A stretch of DNA of 28,541 bases from a virus. Below, piece after piece: positions 7,429 through 15,056 of this stretch. Numbering within the stretch: the first letter of the stretch is position 1; the number at the start of each line of letters is the position of its first letter. The DNA lies in IMG/VR virus record IMGVR_UViG_3300039106_000273, positions 1-28,541 of that record; one strand, written 5' to 3'. A program made the translations under genes and the position numbers. Below the pieces are notes generated by a model. It made no database searches. It was given only the letters and a program-made list of their open reading frames with translations, and had not been told where the DNA came from.

Positions 7429-8357
7429 AACTAAGCGAACTATTACTAATAAGAGAACAGTTGCAGGCTGCGCCGCTGGATAGTATCCTCAAGGCGGCCA
7501 ACCTCAACTGGGAATACTTCAGTAACTTCCCCACCGACCATGTACAAGATCAAGGGTTGGCCGCCCTTGAAAAGATTATCAAGTTAGTGGGAGAGACACA
7601 GACCCATCTGGATCAGTACAAACTGGAACTGGACAAGGATATCGAAACCTGGCAAAACAAATACTTCTATCCTGACTTTGTTAGTGATGAAGGCGGCTGG
7701 CGTGTGAGCCCTGATCACTTTTTTCCCATGGTGGAGGAAGAGCGTAAACATCGTATTCTGGAAATAACTGACAACACTGCCACCGCAGTACGTGGTGCCA
7801 TTGCCAAATACAGTGCTTGGGAATATCCCACACTGGAATTGGGATCAGGCATGTCACAGTTTACCAAAGATCTGGTGGGCAGTGATCCACTCTATATTAC
7901 CGATTGTTTGCCTGAGTTACTGGATGAGGCAGTGGCACAATTTAATCCTGTATATCAGAAACGAGTTAGACCCTATCTAATTGATTACCGTCTACAGGAC
8001 TACAGCAAACTACCAGAAGGACAGTTCAGTTTTATATTTGCCTGGAACGTCCTAAACTATTACACCATGCCTAAAATCATTCGCCTGTTGCCCAAACTGG
8101 AACGTCTGTTAAGGCCTGGTGGTGTATTCATGTTCAGTTACAACAACTCAGACCGTTATTGGGGCGGCAGATATGTGGAACTGGGTAAAGCGAGTAGTGT
8201 ACCCTACCGCTTGCTGAGTGAACTGGTACAAGACGAAGGCTGGGAGATTATCGAAGCAGTGGATATTGAAACAAATGTCAGCTGGATTGAAATCAAAAGG
8301 CCTGGTGTATTGGAAACGGCTAAACTGCATCCGAGTTTAGGTGAAATAATTCCTTAA
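7425..8357 (+). CDS. class I SAM-dependent methyltransferase
   Basis: A 310-residue protein. After a helical N-terminal region of about 90 residues, a Rossmann-type core begins with motif I TLELGSGMSQFTKDL (about residues 134-148). An acidic strand end (YITDCLPELLDEAV), motif IV-like FSFIFAWNVLNYY, and the post-motif segment LERLLRPGGVFMFSYNN follow. No DPPY or NPPY motif is present, so it does not look like an adenine-N6 or cytosine-N4 DNA methylase, and no PC motif of cytosine-C5 enzymes is seen. The substrate is unknown; RNA, protein or a small molecule are all possible. It is translationally coupled to the polymerase (ATGA), placing it inside the replication module. Confidence 0.8.
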   Translation: MKLSELLLIREQLQAAPLDSILKAANLNWEYFSNFPTDHVQDQGLAALEKIIKLVGETQTHLDQYKLELDKDIETWQNKYFYPDFVSDEGGWRVSPDHFFPMVEEERKHRILEITDNTATAVRGAIAKYSAWEYPTLELGSGMSQFTKDLVGSDPLYITDCLPELLDEAVAQFNPVYQKRVRPYLIDYRLQDYSKLPEGQFSFIFAWNVLNYYTMPKIIRLLPKLERLLRPGGVFMFSYNNSDRYWGGRYVELGKASSVPYRLLSELVQDEGWEIIEAVDIETNVSWIEIKRPGVLETAKLHPSLGEIIP

Positions 8358-8362
8358 TACAC

Positions 8363-8391
8363 TTGCGCGATCTAAATAAATGCAATATACT
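8363..8391 (+). promoter_or_regulatory. possible promoter upstream of the sliding clamp
   Basis: TTGCGC (8363-8368), 17 nt, then TATACT (8386-8391). The spacer also holds CTAAATAAA (8372-8380), which resembles a T4-type late promoter core (TATAAATA). Either reading would give the clamp its own transcript. The -35 match is poor. Confidence 0.4.
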
Positions 8392-8410
8392 TACTTTCAA
8401 GGAGAAACTT

Positions 8411-9133
8411 ATGCGTGATTATCTAATGGACATTGTCCAACATACATACGGACTAGGCAACATTGACCTGGTTAAAGTCACTGGCACTGCCGCTGACACG
8501 GCTATTGATGCCATTGCTAGCGACCGTAGTGTCATTCTGCAATGCAAAACACATGCACCAGTGGCAGAAATGGTGGGAACATTTGGTATGCCCAACCTGG
8601 CAAAACTGAATACAATCTTGAACATTCCTGAGTATCGTGAAGATGCCAAGATCCAGGTCAAGAAGAACAAGGATGGAGATCCTGAAAGCATTCACTTTGA
8701 AAACAAAGCTGGTGACTTCAAGAACGACTATCGCTTTATGGCAGCAGAGATTGTCAACGACAAACTGCGCTCAGTCAAGTTCAAAGGCACCACATGGGGT
8801 GTGGAAATTGAACCTTCAGTGTTGAGCATTCAGCGTCTGAAATTCCAGTCACAAGCACACAGCGAAGAAGCCGTGTTCAGTGTCAAGACCAACGGCACCA
8901 ACTTGGAAGTGAACTTTGGTGACCACAGCAGCCACGCAGGTGACTTTGTGTTTGCTACTGACATCGTGGGCAAACTGGCCAAAACCTGGCAGTATCCTAT
9001 CGCTATCGTAATCAGCATCCTGGGCCTGCCTGGTGACAAGAGTCTCAAGTTGAGTGATGACGGCATCATGCAGATCACAGTGGACTCTGGTCTAGCAGTT
9101 TACAACTACCTAATCCCAGCGCAAACAAAATAA
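8411..9133 (+). CDS. 45: DNA polymerase sliding clamp (T4 gp45-like)
   Basis: A 240-residue processivity clamp, close to T4 gp45 (228). The start is ATG 8411 behind AAGGAGA; a TTG at 8363 would add 16 residues without a ribosome site. The segment MVGTFGMPNLAKLNTILNI matches the gp45 N-terminal domain. Two-domain PCNA-like beta architecture is suggested by YRFMAAEIV, then VLSIQRLKFQSQAHSEEAVFSV, then the closing strands of the second domain. In T4-like phages the clamp tethers gp43 to DNA and also activates late transcription. The loader (gp44/62) is not in this window. It ends in a TAATG overlap with the transglycosylase gene. Confidence 0.85.
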   Translation: MRDYLMDIVQHTYGLGNIDLVKVTGTAADTAIDAIASDRSVILQCKTHAPVAEMVGTFGMPNLAKLNTILNIPEYREDAKIQVKKNKDGDPESIHFENKAGDFKNDYRFMAAEIVNDKLRSVKFKGTTWGVEIEPSVLSIQRLKFQSQAHSEEAVFSVKTNGTNLEVNFGDHSSHAGDFVFATDIVGKLAKTWQYPIAIVISILGLPGDKSLKLSDDGIMQITVDSGLAVYNYLIPAQTK

Positions 9134-10800
9134 TGTCTGATCAAAACAACCTTCCTAGAGAAGACTTGACTGTCAAGCAGAAGGATTATTCAATCTTTCT
9201 GCCTGCCATCAGCGGGTTCTACAGCACGTATGTGGGCAAGCAACGTCATGAAAAATATGTGGAAGACGATCGTATTCCTGCAGGTTTTGAAAATGGCATT
9301 GAGGGTATGAACTTCCTAAATCCTGACAAAGGATATTTCCATTACAAGTGGGGTTTGTACTCTGCAGGACATGCCAACTTGGACACTACACAAAACGATC
9401 CACGCGAAGACATGATTCGCAATCGTCATCCTGACAGTTTCATCCTGGGCGACTCGGGTGGATTCCAGATTGGTAAGGGTGTCTGGGAAGGTGACTGGCG
9501 TGCTGGCTCAGGCTGTGACAAAGCGCATAAGAAACGCACACAGGTTCTGGACTGGATGGAAAGCTACATGAACTACGGCATGACACTGGATATTCCAGGT
9601 TGGGTAGGCCGCACTCCACGTGGGCGTGAAGCAACCAAGATCACCACATACGATGAAGCAGTGGAAGCAACCAAGTTCAACTTTGACTACTGGCTACGTA
9701 ACCGTCGCGGCAACTGCAAGTTCCTAACTGTTCTGCAAGGCGATAATCACGAACAAGCAGATCAGTGGTACGGTGAAATGAAGAAGTTCTGTGATCCCAA
9801 AGTGTATCCTAATGAACACTTTAATGGCTGGGCTATGGGATCGCAAAACAAATGTGACGTGCATCTGGTGCTACGACGTCTGGTTACACTGATCTATGAT
9901 GGTTTGCTGGAAGAAGGCAAGCAGGACTGGATTCACTATCTGGGTACTAGCAAACTGGAATGGGCCATGATGTTTACTGACATCCAACGTGCCATCCGTA
10001 AAAATCACAATGCCAACTTCACAATCAGCTTTGACTGTGCAAGTCCATTCCTGGCCACGGCCAACGGTCAAGTGTATCACGAAAACCGTCTGGAAGATAG
10101 AGGCAAGTGGGCTTACAAGATGAGCAAATGTGTGGACGATAAAAAGTATGCACATGACAGCCGTCTGTTCCGTGACGCCGTGGTAAATGACGGTCTGTTT
10201 GAAAGTTTCATTGACAGTCCATTCATGCAACGTACACAGATCAGTGATATTTGTCACTATGCTCCTGGCGATCTAAATAAGATTGGCAAGGAAGGGCGCA
10301 CCAGCTGGGACAGTTTCAGCTATGCTATCCTGATGGGACATAATGTTCATGCACACATTCGCAGTGTACAAGACGGCAATGAGTTGTATGATCAGGGCAT
10401 TGTGCCGGCAGCTCTAGTACAAGAGAAACATCGTCGTAGATTCTTCCGCGATCTAGTGGACAGTATCTTTAGTGCGCCCAGTTATGGTGCTGCCATGGCA
10501 ATCGTGGATGATGCACCCAACAGCATCTGGTACATGGATATTGTGGGCAGTAGTGCCAACGGTTATCTAGGCAAGAAATCTCGCAATGCATCTACTATGG
10601 CAGAAAAGCATCTGGAGATCGAAGGTGAACCACTGGACAAAGTGGTAAAAGGTAAAAAGACTGCCACACCAGTATTTGTCAGCAGTCTCTGGGAAGGTGA
10701 CGACCTGGACCTGGTGGATGAACATCCAGAAGATCGTACCATTGATGACTCGGGCATTGATGGATCAGCACTTGAACAACTTGAACAGGATCAACAATGA
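9133..10800 (+). CDS. dpdA: tRNA-guanine transglycosylase-like base exchange enzyme (DpdA-like)
   Basis: A 555-residue TIM-barrel-type transglycosylase. ILGDSGGFQIGKGVW carries the TGT substrate-binding Asp (D107) with the GGFQ signature, and FLTVLQGDNHEQADQWY corresponds to the TGT QG segment. GWAMGSQNKCDVH and IHYLGTSKLEWAM follow the G.A.G and HLLG-like strands. TISFDCASPF offers D301 as the likely nucleophile. The protein is much longer than bacterial Tgt (about 375 residues) and lacks the clear CxCxxC zinc site. Phage DpdA enzymes swap guanine in DNA for a 7-deazaguanine such as preQ0 and thereby evade restriction. The presence of folE, queD, queE and a YhhQ-type transporter in the same window supports this. 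Action on tRNA cannot be excluded. Confidence 0.75.
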   Translation: MSDQNNLPREDLTVKQKDYSIFLPAISGFYSTYVGKQRHEKYVEDDRIPAGFENGIEGMNFLNPDKGYFHYKWGLYSAGHANLDTTQNDPREDMIRNRHPDSFILGDSGGFQIGKGVWEGDWRAGSGCDKAHKKRTQVLDWMESYMNYGMTLDIPGWVGRTPRGREATKITTYDEAVEATKFNFDYWLRNRRGNCKFLTVLQGDNHEQADQWYGEMKKFCDPKVYPNEHFNGWAMGSQNKCDVHLVLRRLVTLIYDGLLEEGKQDWIHYLGTSKLEWAMMFTDIQRAIRKNHNANFTISFDCASPFLATANGQVYHENRLEDRGKWAYKMSKCVDDKKYAHDSRLFRDAVVNDGLFESFIDSPFMQRTQISDICHYAPGDLNKIGKEGRTSWDSFSYAILMGHNVHAHIRSVQDGNELYDQGIVPAALVQEKHRRRFFRDLVDSIFSAPSYGAAMAIVDDAPNSIWYMDIVGSSANGYLGKKSRNASTMAEKHLEIEGEPLDKVVKGKKTATPVFVSSLWEGDDLDLVDEHPEDRTIDDSGIDGSALEQLEQDQQ

Positions 10801-11210
10801 CAACTCAACAAGAGCGAGAAATTATTGAAACTCGCAAACACAATTCCAAGAAAATGATCTGGGTGTCCTTCCAGAAGGAAGGCATCCACCGTTACCCAGC
10901 GGCGGCCACTGATCCCAAGTTGGCCACTGGTGATGAATATGATGTCAGTTTCCTGGCATCTCCACATCGTCATATCTTTCACTTTGTTGTAAAAATCGAA
11001 GTGTTTCATGACGATCGTGATATCGAGTTTATCCAATTCAAGCGTTGGCTGGAGAACCTTTACAAAGGCGGAACGCTGGTGTTGGATTACAAATCTTGCG
11101 AAATGATCAGTGATGACCTGTTCCTACAGATCAGCGCAAGATACCCCAACCGTGCCATTGTCATTAACGTGAGTGAAGATGATGAAAACGGATGTGAGAT
11201 TGCCTACTAA
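10797..11210 (+). CDS. putative T-fold (QueD/PTPS-like) protein lacking catalytic residues
   Basis: A 137-residue protein translationally coupled to the transglycosylase (ATGA). The order of elements follows 6-carboxytetrahydropterin synthase: an early His (GIHRYP, H31), a paired His strand (SPHRHIFHFVVKIEV, H57 and H59), an acidic turn followed by DIEFIQFKRWL (like the D-F-x-x-L-K helix), LDYKSCEM where QueD has LDH, a helix (ISDDLFLQISARYP), and a last strand VINVSEDDENGCEIAY where QueD has the V-x-E Glu. The catalytic Cys between the zinc ligands is absent, and the catalytic His is Tyr98. It may be a non-catalytic or repurposed T-fold partner. This is a by-eye alignment; the family is otherwise unknown to me. 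Confidence 0.45.
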   Translation: MTTQQEREIIETRKHNSKKMIWVSFQKEGIHRYPAAATDPKLATGDEYDVSFLASPHRHIFHFVVKIEVFHDDRDIEFIQFKRWLENLYKGGTLVLDYKSCEMISDDLFLQISARYPNRAIVINVSEDDENGCEIAY

Positions 11211-11214
11211 AAGT

Positions 11215-11243
11215 TTGACAATCGACTTTTCAACCTGTATTAT
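11215..11243 (+). promoter_or_regulatory. sigma70 promoter
   Basis: TTGACA (11215-11220), 17 nt, then TATTAT (11238-11243) in the 63 nt gap before the next gene. A GGAG site follows at 11262-11265. Confidence 0.75.
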
Positions 11244-11273
11244 TAACATAACACAACAACTGGAGAACCTATA

Positions 11274-11573
11274 ATGGCCCAACCCGCATGGCTTAAAAAA
11301 TATCTACGTCTGAAACCAGAAGTGGAACAAATTTTTAATGACCTGGAGGAATACGAAGTATTCTGTCGTGACTTTGGTCGCGTCTTTGATCAATCCGAAA
11401 TGTATGAGAACCGCAGTATCAACTGGCAGGATTTCATGAAACACAAATCAGGACGTCATTGCCGCAACGAATGGGGCGAAGAACTCAAGCGTATGCATCG
11501 TGCTGCCAATGGCTTTGGTTACAACAACAACCGCAGTCACAATAACAATTATGGCAACAGACGCTATCACTAA
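11274..11573 (+). CDS. conserved phage hypothetical protein with Asn-rich basic tail
   Basis: A 99-residue protein with a compact N-terminal helical part (WLKKYLRLKPEVEQIFNDLEEYEVFCRDFG), a middle segment with Trp and Tyr, and a low-complexity C-terminal tail rich in Asn, Arg, His and Tyr from about residue 82. Such a tail could be disordered and contact nucleic acid. It is the first gene after a strong promoter, with a good ribosome site. Its last 23 nt overlap the cupin gene. No enzyme motif is visible and function is unknown. Confidence 0.65.
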   Translation: MAQPAWLKKYLRLKPEVEQIFNDLEEYEVFCRDFGRVFDQSEMYENRSINWQDFMKHKSGRHCRNEWGEELKRMHRAANGFGYNNNRSHNNNYGNRRYH

Positions 11574-11880
11574 GCGCAACTGGGGTCACTATGACGTGAT
11601 CCGTGACTACCGTGGGTGCAAACTCAAGGAACTGGTAGTTGAGCCTGGCAACAGTCTCAGCTATCAGCGTCATTTCCACAGAGCTGAAATCTGGTATGTC
11701 CGTGCAGGATCTGGACAAATACTACTGGATGGCGAGTTGTTGGAATTACCACAGGGCCACACACAGTTTATTCCTGTGGGTGCCTGGCACAAACTTATCA
11801 ACAACACTGCACTACCTTTGCATATTATTGAGATACAGCATGGTACAGTGTGTGAAGAAGAAGACATCGAACGACAATGA
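11551..11880 (+). CDS. cupin-domain protein (ManC C-terminal / mannose-6-phosphate isomerase type II-like)
   Basis: A 109-residue single-domain cupin. The start ATG 11551 gives MATDAITKRNWGHYDVIRD; upstream codons in this frame are low-complexity sequence inside the previous gene. Cupin motif 1 is visible as LSYQRHFHRAEIWYVRAG, with metal-type His residues and Glu, and motif 2 as IPVGAWHKLIN. The opening WG.YDV and the ...H.RAE.WYV pattern are those of the C-terminal isomerase domain of ManC-type GDP-mannose pyrophosphorylases, which interconverts fructose-6-phosphate and mannose-6-phosphate. No nucleotidyltransferase domain is fused here. It is coupled by ATGA to a glycosyltransferase, so a sugar supply or modification role is likely. 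Confidence 0.7.
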   Translation: MATDAITKRNWGHYDVIRDYRGCKLKELVVEPGNSLSYQRHFHRAEIWYVRAGSGQILLDGELLELPQGHTQFIPVGAWHKLINNTALPLHIIEIQHGTVCEEEDIERQ

Positions 11881-12962
11881 CAAAAATTTACATAGTACCT
11901 ATCGAACCCATCGATCAGAGATATACCAAACAATGGTATGATCAGATCCCCCAACTGCTACGTGGTCGTGCAAACGAACGTGGCTTGGAAGATGTGGTAG
12001 TGACTACTGTTGACGGCAAACAAGTGACCAGTGGCACCACCACTGGCGCCTTTCTGGATTTCAGTGCTACCAATATCTATAAAGCAACACAGGCTGAGTT
12101 TATCAGTCGACTGTTCCAGGCAGGCAAAATCAAACCCGGCACCAAGTTCCTAGTAACTGATGCCTGGAACTTTGCCATTACTCCTATCAAATATCAGAGC
12201 GACCTGCTGGGCATTCCAGTTGAGATCCATGGTATCTGGCATGCAGGCGCTTATGATCCCAGCGACATCCTGGGACTCAAGATGGAGAAGCCCTGGCCCT
12301 ATCATGCAGAACGCAGTTGGTTTTACAGTTGCGACAAGAGCTATTTTGCCACAATGTTCCACCGTGACATGTTCTTGCGTAACCTGGACATCCCCGAAGC
12401 TGACCATCACAGGGCTGTGGTAAGTGGACAACCACATTCTGATGTCATGAAGTATTGTGGCGAGTTTACTGATGTACCCGCACAAAAGCGTGACAAGACA
12501 GTCATGTGGCCACATCGTTACAATTCGGACAAGCAACCTGAAATTATCGAAGATCTAATTGCACAGAATCCTGACTTTGAAATTCAGATTACCCAGAAAA
12601 TGAATCTCAGCAAGGAAGAATATTACCAACAGCTGGGTCGTTCGCGAGCTGTGTTCAGTTGCAGTCTACATGAGAATCTGGGCATCAGCATGATGGAAGG
12701 CTGTATTGCTGGCGCTATTCCAATCGTACCAGATCGTTGTAGCTATCGTGAAATGTATTTGCCCGAGTTCAAATACCCTACAGAGTGGACCAAAGACTTC
12801 GAATCCTATCTGGCCAATCGTGACAAACTGATGAAGTTTATTAACGATCGAGTTCAGAATCACAGTCTGTATGCCGCTGCCATGCGTGAGCAACGAGAGA
12901 TTTTGCGATCTGAGTTCCTAAATGCCAACGTGATGTTTGACAGCGTGTTGGGCATCAAGTAA
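11877..12962 (+). CDS. GT-B fold glycosyltransferase (GT4-like)
   Basis: A 361-residue protein. The C-terminal half carries the retaining glycosyltransferase pattern CSLHENLGISMMEGCIAGAIPIVPD (about residues 261-285), with the E-x7-E arrangement that binds the nucleotide-sugar donor in GT4-type enzymes. The N-terminal half has Rossmann-like strands (KFLVTDAWNFAI; IPVEIHGIWHAGAYD), and VMWPHRYNSDKQPEIIEDLI precedes the donor domain as in GT-B enzymes. The acceptor could be modified phage DNA, a virion protein or a host surface sugar; the sequence does not say. Its start overlaps the cupin stop (ATGA), making a two-gene sugar unit. folE follows 21 nt downstream. Confidence 0.7.
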   Translation: MTKIYIVPIEPIDQRYTKQWYDQIPQLLRGRANERGLEDVVVTTVDGKQVTSGTTTGAFLDFSATNIYKATQAEFISRLFQAGKIKPGTKFLVTDAWNFAITPIKYQSDLLGIPVEIHGIWHAGAYDPSDILGLKMEKPWPYHAERSWFYSCDKSYFATMFHRDMFLRNLDIPEADHHRAVVSGQPHSDVMKYCGEFTDVPAQKRDKTVMWPHRYNSDKQPEIIEDLIAQNPDFEIQITQKMNLSKEEYYQQLGRSRAVFSCSLHENLGISMMEGCIAGAIPIVPDRCSYREMYLPEFKYPTEWTKDFESYLANRDKLMKFINDRVQNHSLYAAAMREQREILRSEFLNANVMFDSVLGIK

Positions 12963-12983
12963 ACTAGCACATTAGGAGAAACA

Positions 12984-13730
12984 ATGACAGATAAAGAAAC
13001 AGCATTAGACGCAATGGCCGGTGACGGTGGGTATCGAGAAGGCAAATACCTCGGTGACTATCTTCGCTTTAAAATGAAACGTGAACAAAAACGTTTCTGG
13101 GCAGGAGACAACATTAGCGAATATCTTAATGAAGGTGACAAAGAACGATTAATCGATGAAGCCGCAGAAGCATTTGAAACGGTGCTTGATAGATTGCTTA
13201 TTGATCGTGAGAACGATCCTAATAGTAAAGGCACGGCCCGACGTCTGGCCAAGATGTACTTTAATGAAATTATGGGAGGTCGTTATGACCCAGCACCAGA
13301 TGCAACAGCGTTTCCCAACGACTCGCAGGACCGTTATGAAGGCATGCTGGTTGTTCGTAGTGAGCTTCGCAGTATGTGTAGCCATCATCACCAGCCCGTT
13401 AGTGGCGTTGCTTATATTGGTATTATTGCTGCCAGTAAACTTATTGGCCTTAGCAAATACACACGCATCGCACAGTGGTGTGCCCGCAGAGGTACTCTCC
13501 AGGAGGAACTTTGTAATGACATTGCTAGGGAGATACAAAAAGCCACAGGAGCCGAAGACCTAGGTGTCTATATCCAGGCTACACACGGATGCTGTGAGAA
13601 TCGCGGCATCATGGCACACAGTTCACTGACACAGACCACTGTGTTAAAAGGTCGCTTCATTGATGATCAGAGTACCAAGAAAGAGTTCTTTGACAACATC
13701 AAGATGCAACAGGAATTTGCACCACGTTAA
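12984..13730 (+). CDS. folE: GTP cyclohydrolase I
   Basis: A 248-residue enzyme converting GTP to 7,8-dihydroneopterin triphosphate, the first step towards folate and 7-deazaguanines. The C-terminal catalytic domain is intact: zinc ligands C132 and C203 with active-site H134 and H135 in SMCSHHHQP and THGCCENRG, then IGLSKYTRIAQWCARR, the QEEL segment and a SSLTQTTVLKGRF ending. The N-terminal region of about 80 residues is longer than in E. coli FolE (222 total). ATG 12984 has a TAGGAGA site. In phages folE usually accompanies queD and queE for DNA 7-deazaguanine synthesis, as here, although a folate role is also possible. Confidence 0.93.
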   Translation: MTDKETALDAMAGDGGYREGKYLGDYLRFKMKREQKRFWAGDNISEYLNEGDKERLIDEAAEAFETVLDRLLIDRENDPNSKGTARRLAKMYFNEIMGGRYDPAPDATAFPNDSQDRYEGMLVVRSELRSMCSHHHQPVSGVAYIGIIAASKLIGLSKYTRIAQWCARRGTLQEELCNDIAREIQKATGAEDLGVYIQATHGCCENRGIMAHSSLTQTTVLKGRFIDDQSTKKEFFDNIKMQQEFAPR

Positions 13731-13740
13731 GGAGAACACT

Positions 13741-13932
13741 ATGTCACAACTAAGCAAACTAGCAAAAGTAAATGAATCAATTACCATTAATCGTTACGAC
13801 AACGGCTGGATGGTGGAGATTGGCGGTCGTAATAAAAAAGACGACTGGAGTAACACCAAGACAGTATGTAATACAGAAGCTGAAGTGTTGGACCTGGTTA
13901 AAGAATACAACACGATCCCATTAGCTGACTAA
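13741..13932 (+). CDS. small conserved phage protein
   Basis: A 63-residue protein started at ATG 13741 behind AAGGAGA. An in-frame upstream ATG at 13660 lies inside folE and is not needed. The sequence (SITINRYDNGWMVEIGGRNK, then a Trp-Ser-Asn turn and KTVCNTEAEVLDLVKEY) suggests a small beta-hairpin plus helix domain. I recognise the pattern from phage hypothetical proteins but know no function. It lies between folE and another small gene in the same operon. Confidence 0.65.
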   Translation: MSQLSKLAKVNESITINRYDNGWMVEIGGRNKKDDWSNTKTVCNTEAEVLDLVKEYNTIPLAD

Positions 13933-13940
13933 GGTTCATC

Positions 13941-14168
13941 ATGGCAACACGCAAAAAGAAATTAGAGAATGTGCCAGCTAATGGTTGGCCCATTATTAAT
14001 CAAGGCACTCATCTTACTGTGAAAACATTTGAAGATGGGCACACAGAGCTAGTATGGGACGATGACCAACTGTTAAAAGAAGTTCAAGAAGCTATTGCGG
14101 CTTATGAGCTTGACCAACTGAAGCCAGCAGTACGTGCTAAAGTGGGAAATAAGGCTAAGAAAAAATGA
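13941..14168 (+). CDS. small conserved phage protein
   Basis: A 75-residue protein with a basic N-terminus (MATRKKKLE), a central PIINQGTHLTVKTFEDGH strand pair, an acidic LVWDDDQLLKEV helix and a very basic C-terminal tail (VRAKVGNKAKKK). The basic ends suggest nucleic acid contact, but no fold is recognised. The ribosome site is weak (AAGG at 13932-13935). It overlaps the phosphoribosyltransferase gene by 4 nt. Confidence 0.6.
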   Translation: MATRKKKLENVPANGWPIINQGTHLTVKTFEDGHTELVWDDDQLLKEVQEAIAAYELDQLKPAVRAKVGNKAKKK

Positions 14169-14689
14169 AGAAGCTATACTACAACTGGACTAATGTGCAA
14201 GGTGCAGTGCTCAACATCGCTCGTGATCTACAAAAAGACAACTGGCGCCCTGACTACATCGTGGGTCTGACTCGTGGTGGGCTGGTGCCTGCTGTCATGC
14301 TGAGTCAGTATCTAGAAGTACCCATGCATGCCTTAAAGGTCAGTCTACGTGACGATGGTGACACTGAAAGTAACACCTGGATGGCAGAAGATGCGTATGG
14401 ATATAATGGGGAAGTTGGTCAGGCAGCCGCCAAGAACATCTTGGTAGTGGACGACATCAACGACTCTGGGGCAACTATTGCCTGGATCAAACAGGATTGG
14501 CGAGCCAGTTGTTTGCCCAACGATGCACGTTGGGATCATGTGTGGGGTCAGAACGTGCGCTTTGCAGTGCTGACAAATAACCAAGCCAGTGATGAAATTG
14601 TGGACTACTGTGCTTGGGAAGTGAACAAAGGTGAAGAAGACTGCTGGTTGGTTTTCCCCTGGGAGGAGTTTTGGTACAATGGCAACTGA
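14165..14689 (+). CDS. type I phosphoribosyltransferase (xanthine/hypoxanthine type)
   Basis: A 174-residue enzyme with the PRPP-binding signature ILVVDDINDSGAT (residues 92-104, acidic pair D96 and D97) and an upstream VGLTRGGLVPAVMLSQYL loop typical of purine salvage transferases such as Gpt. The reaction would be a purine base plus PRPP giving a nucleotide and pyrophosphate; the exact base cannot be read from sequence. The hood region is short and ends with CWLVFPWEEFW, resembling the VFPWE tail of Gpt-like enzymes. It is coupled to the gene before (ATGA) and overlaps the HIT gene by 11 nt. Nucleotide salvage, or handling of an unusual base, would fit the neighbourhood. Confidence 0.85.
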   Translation: MKKLYYNWTNVQGAVLNIARDLQKDNWRPDYIVGLTRGGLVPAVMLSQYLEVPMHALKVSLRDDGDTESNTWMAEDAYGYNGEVGQAAAKNILVVDDINDSGATIAWIKQDWRASCLPNDARWDHVWGQNVRFAVLTNNQASDEIVDYCAWEVNKGEEDCWLVFPWEEFWYNGN

Positions 14690-15056
14690 TTTAGAAAAGG
14701 CATTACATGACAAACGAGCACCCTGGACAGAGATCGAATATCGAACACGAGATTATTGGGCGTTTAGGGATATCTATGCGGTTACCGAAGGGCATCTGTT
14801 ATTTGTGCCTACCACAGAAGACTTTGATGGAATTATGGAATGCTACCGAGCCGCCTACAAGTTTGGATTTGACGGCGTACAAAGTGGAAAATGGGATGCG
14901 TTTAACGTCGGACAAAACTGCGGCCAGGCTGCTGGCCAAACAGTGATGTATCCACACATCCACATGATACCACGACGCACAGGTGACATGTCTGATCCAC
15001 GTGGTGGCGTTCGTCACGTTATACCCGAACGCGGCAACTATAAACTATGGAAGTAG
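14679..15056 (+). CDS. HIT-family nucleotide hydrolase
   Basis: A 125-residue protein started at ATG 14679, which has a GGGAGGAG site about 10 nt upstream; the longer frame from 14631 has no such support. The HIT signature is at AGQTVMYPHIHMIPRR (H93 and H95), where H93 aligns with the catalytic nucleophile. The first His of the usual His triad is replaced by Tyr91. An N-region YWAFRDIYAVTEGHLLFVP matches the HIT beta strands, and GGVRHVIPERGNYK closes the domain. HIT proteins of this kind hydrolyse dinucleoside polyphosphates such as Ap4A or nucleoside phosphoramidates. It lies between a phosphoribosyltransferase and a PP-loop ATPase, suggesting a nucleotide-processing cluster. Confidence 0.8.
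   Translation: MATDLEKALHDKRAPWTEIEYRTRDYWAFRDIYAVTEGHLLFVPTTEDFDGIMECYRAAYKFGFDGVQSGKWDAFNVGQNCGQAAGQTVMYPHIHMIPRRTGDMSDPRGGVRHVIPERGNYKLWK

Noticed and set aside
8372-8380. Firm T4-type late promoter
   Set aside because: CTAAATAAA is close to the TATAAATA core but not exact, and the same type of string occurs inside coding sequence (10271-10279), so it is only mentioned as a possibility.
13156-13563. Plus-strand frame of 135 codons overlapping folE
   Set aside because: FolE in the other frame contains all catalytic residues; this frame gives no family signal.
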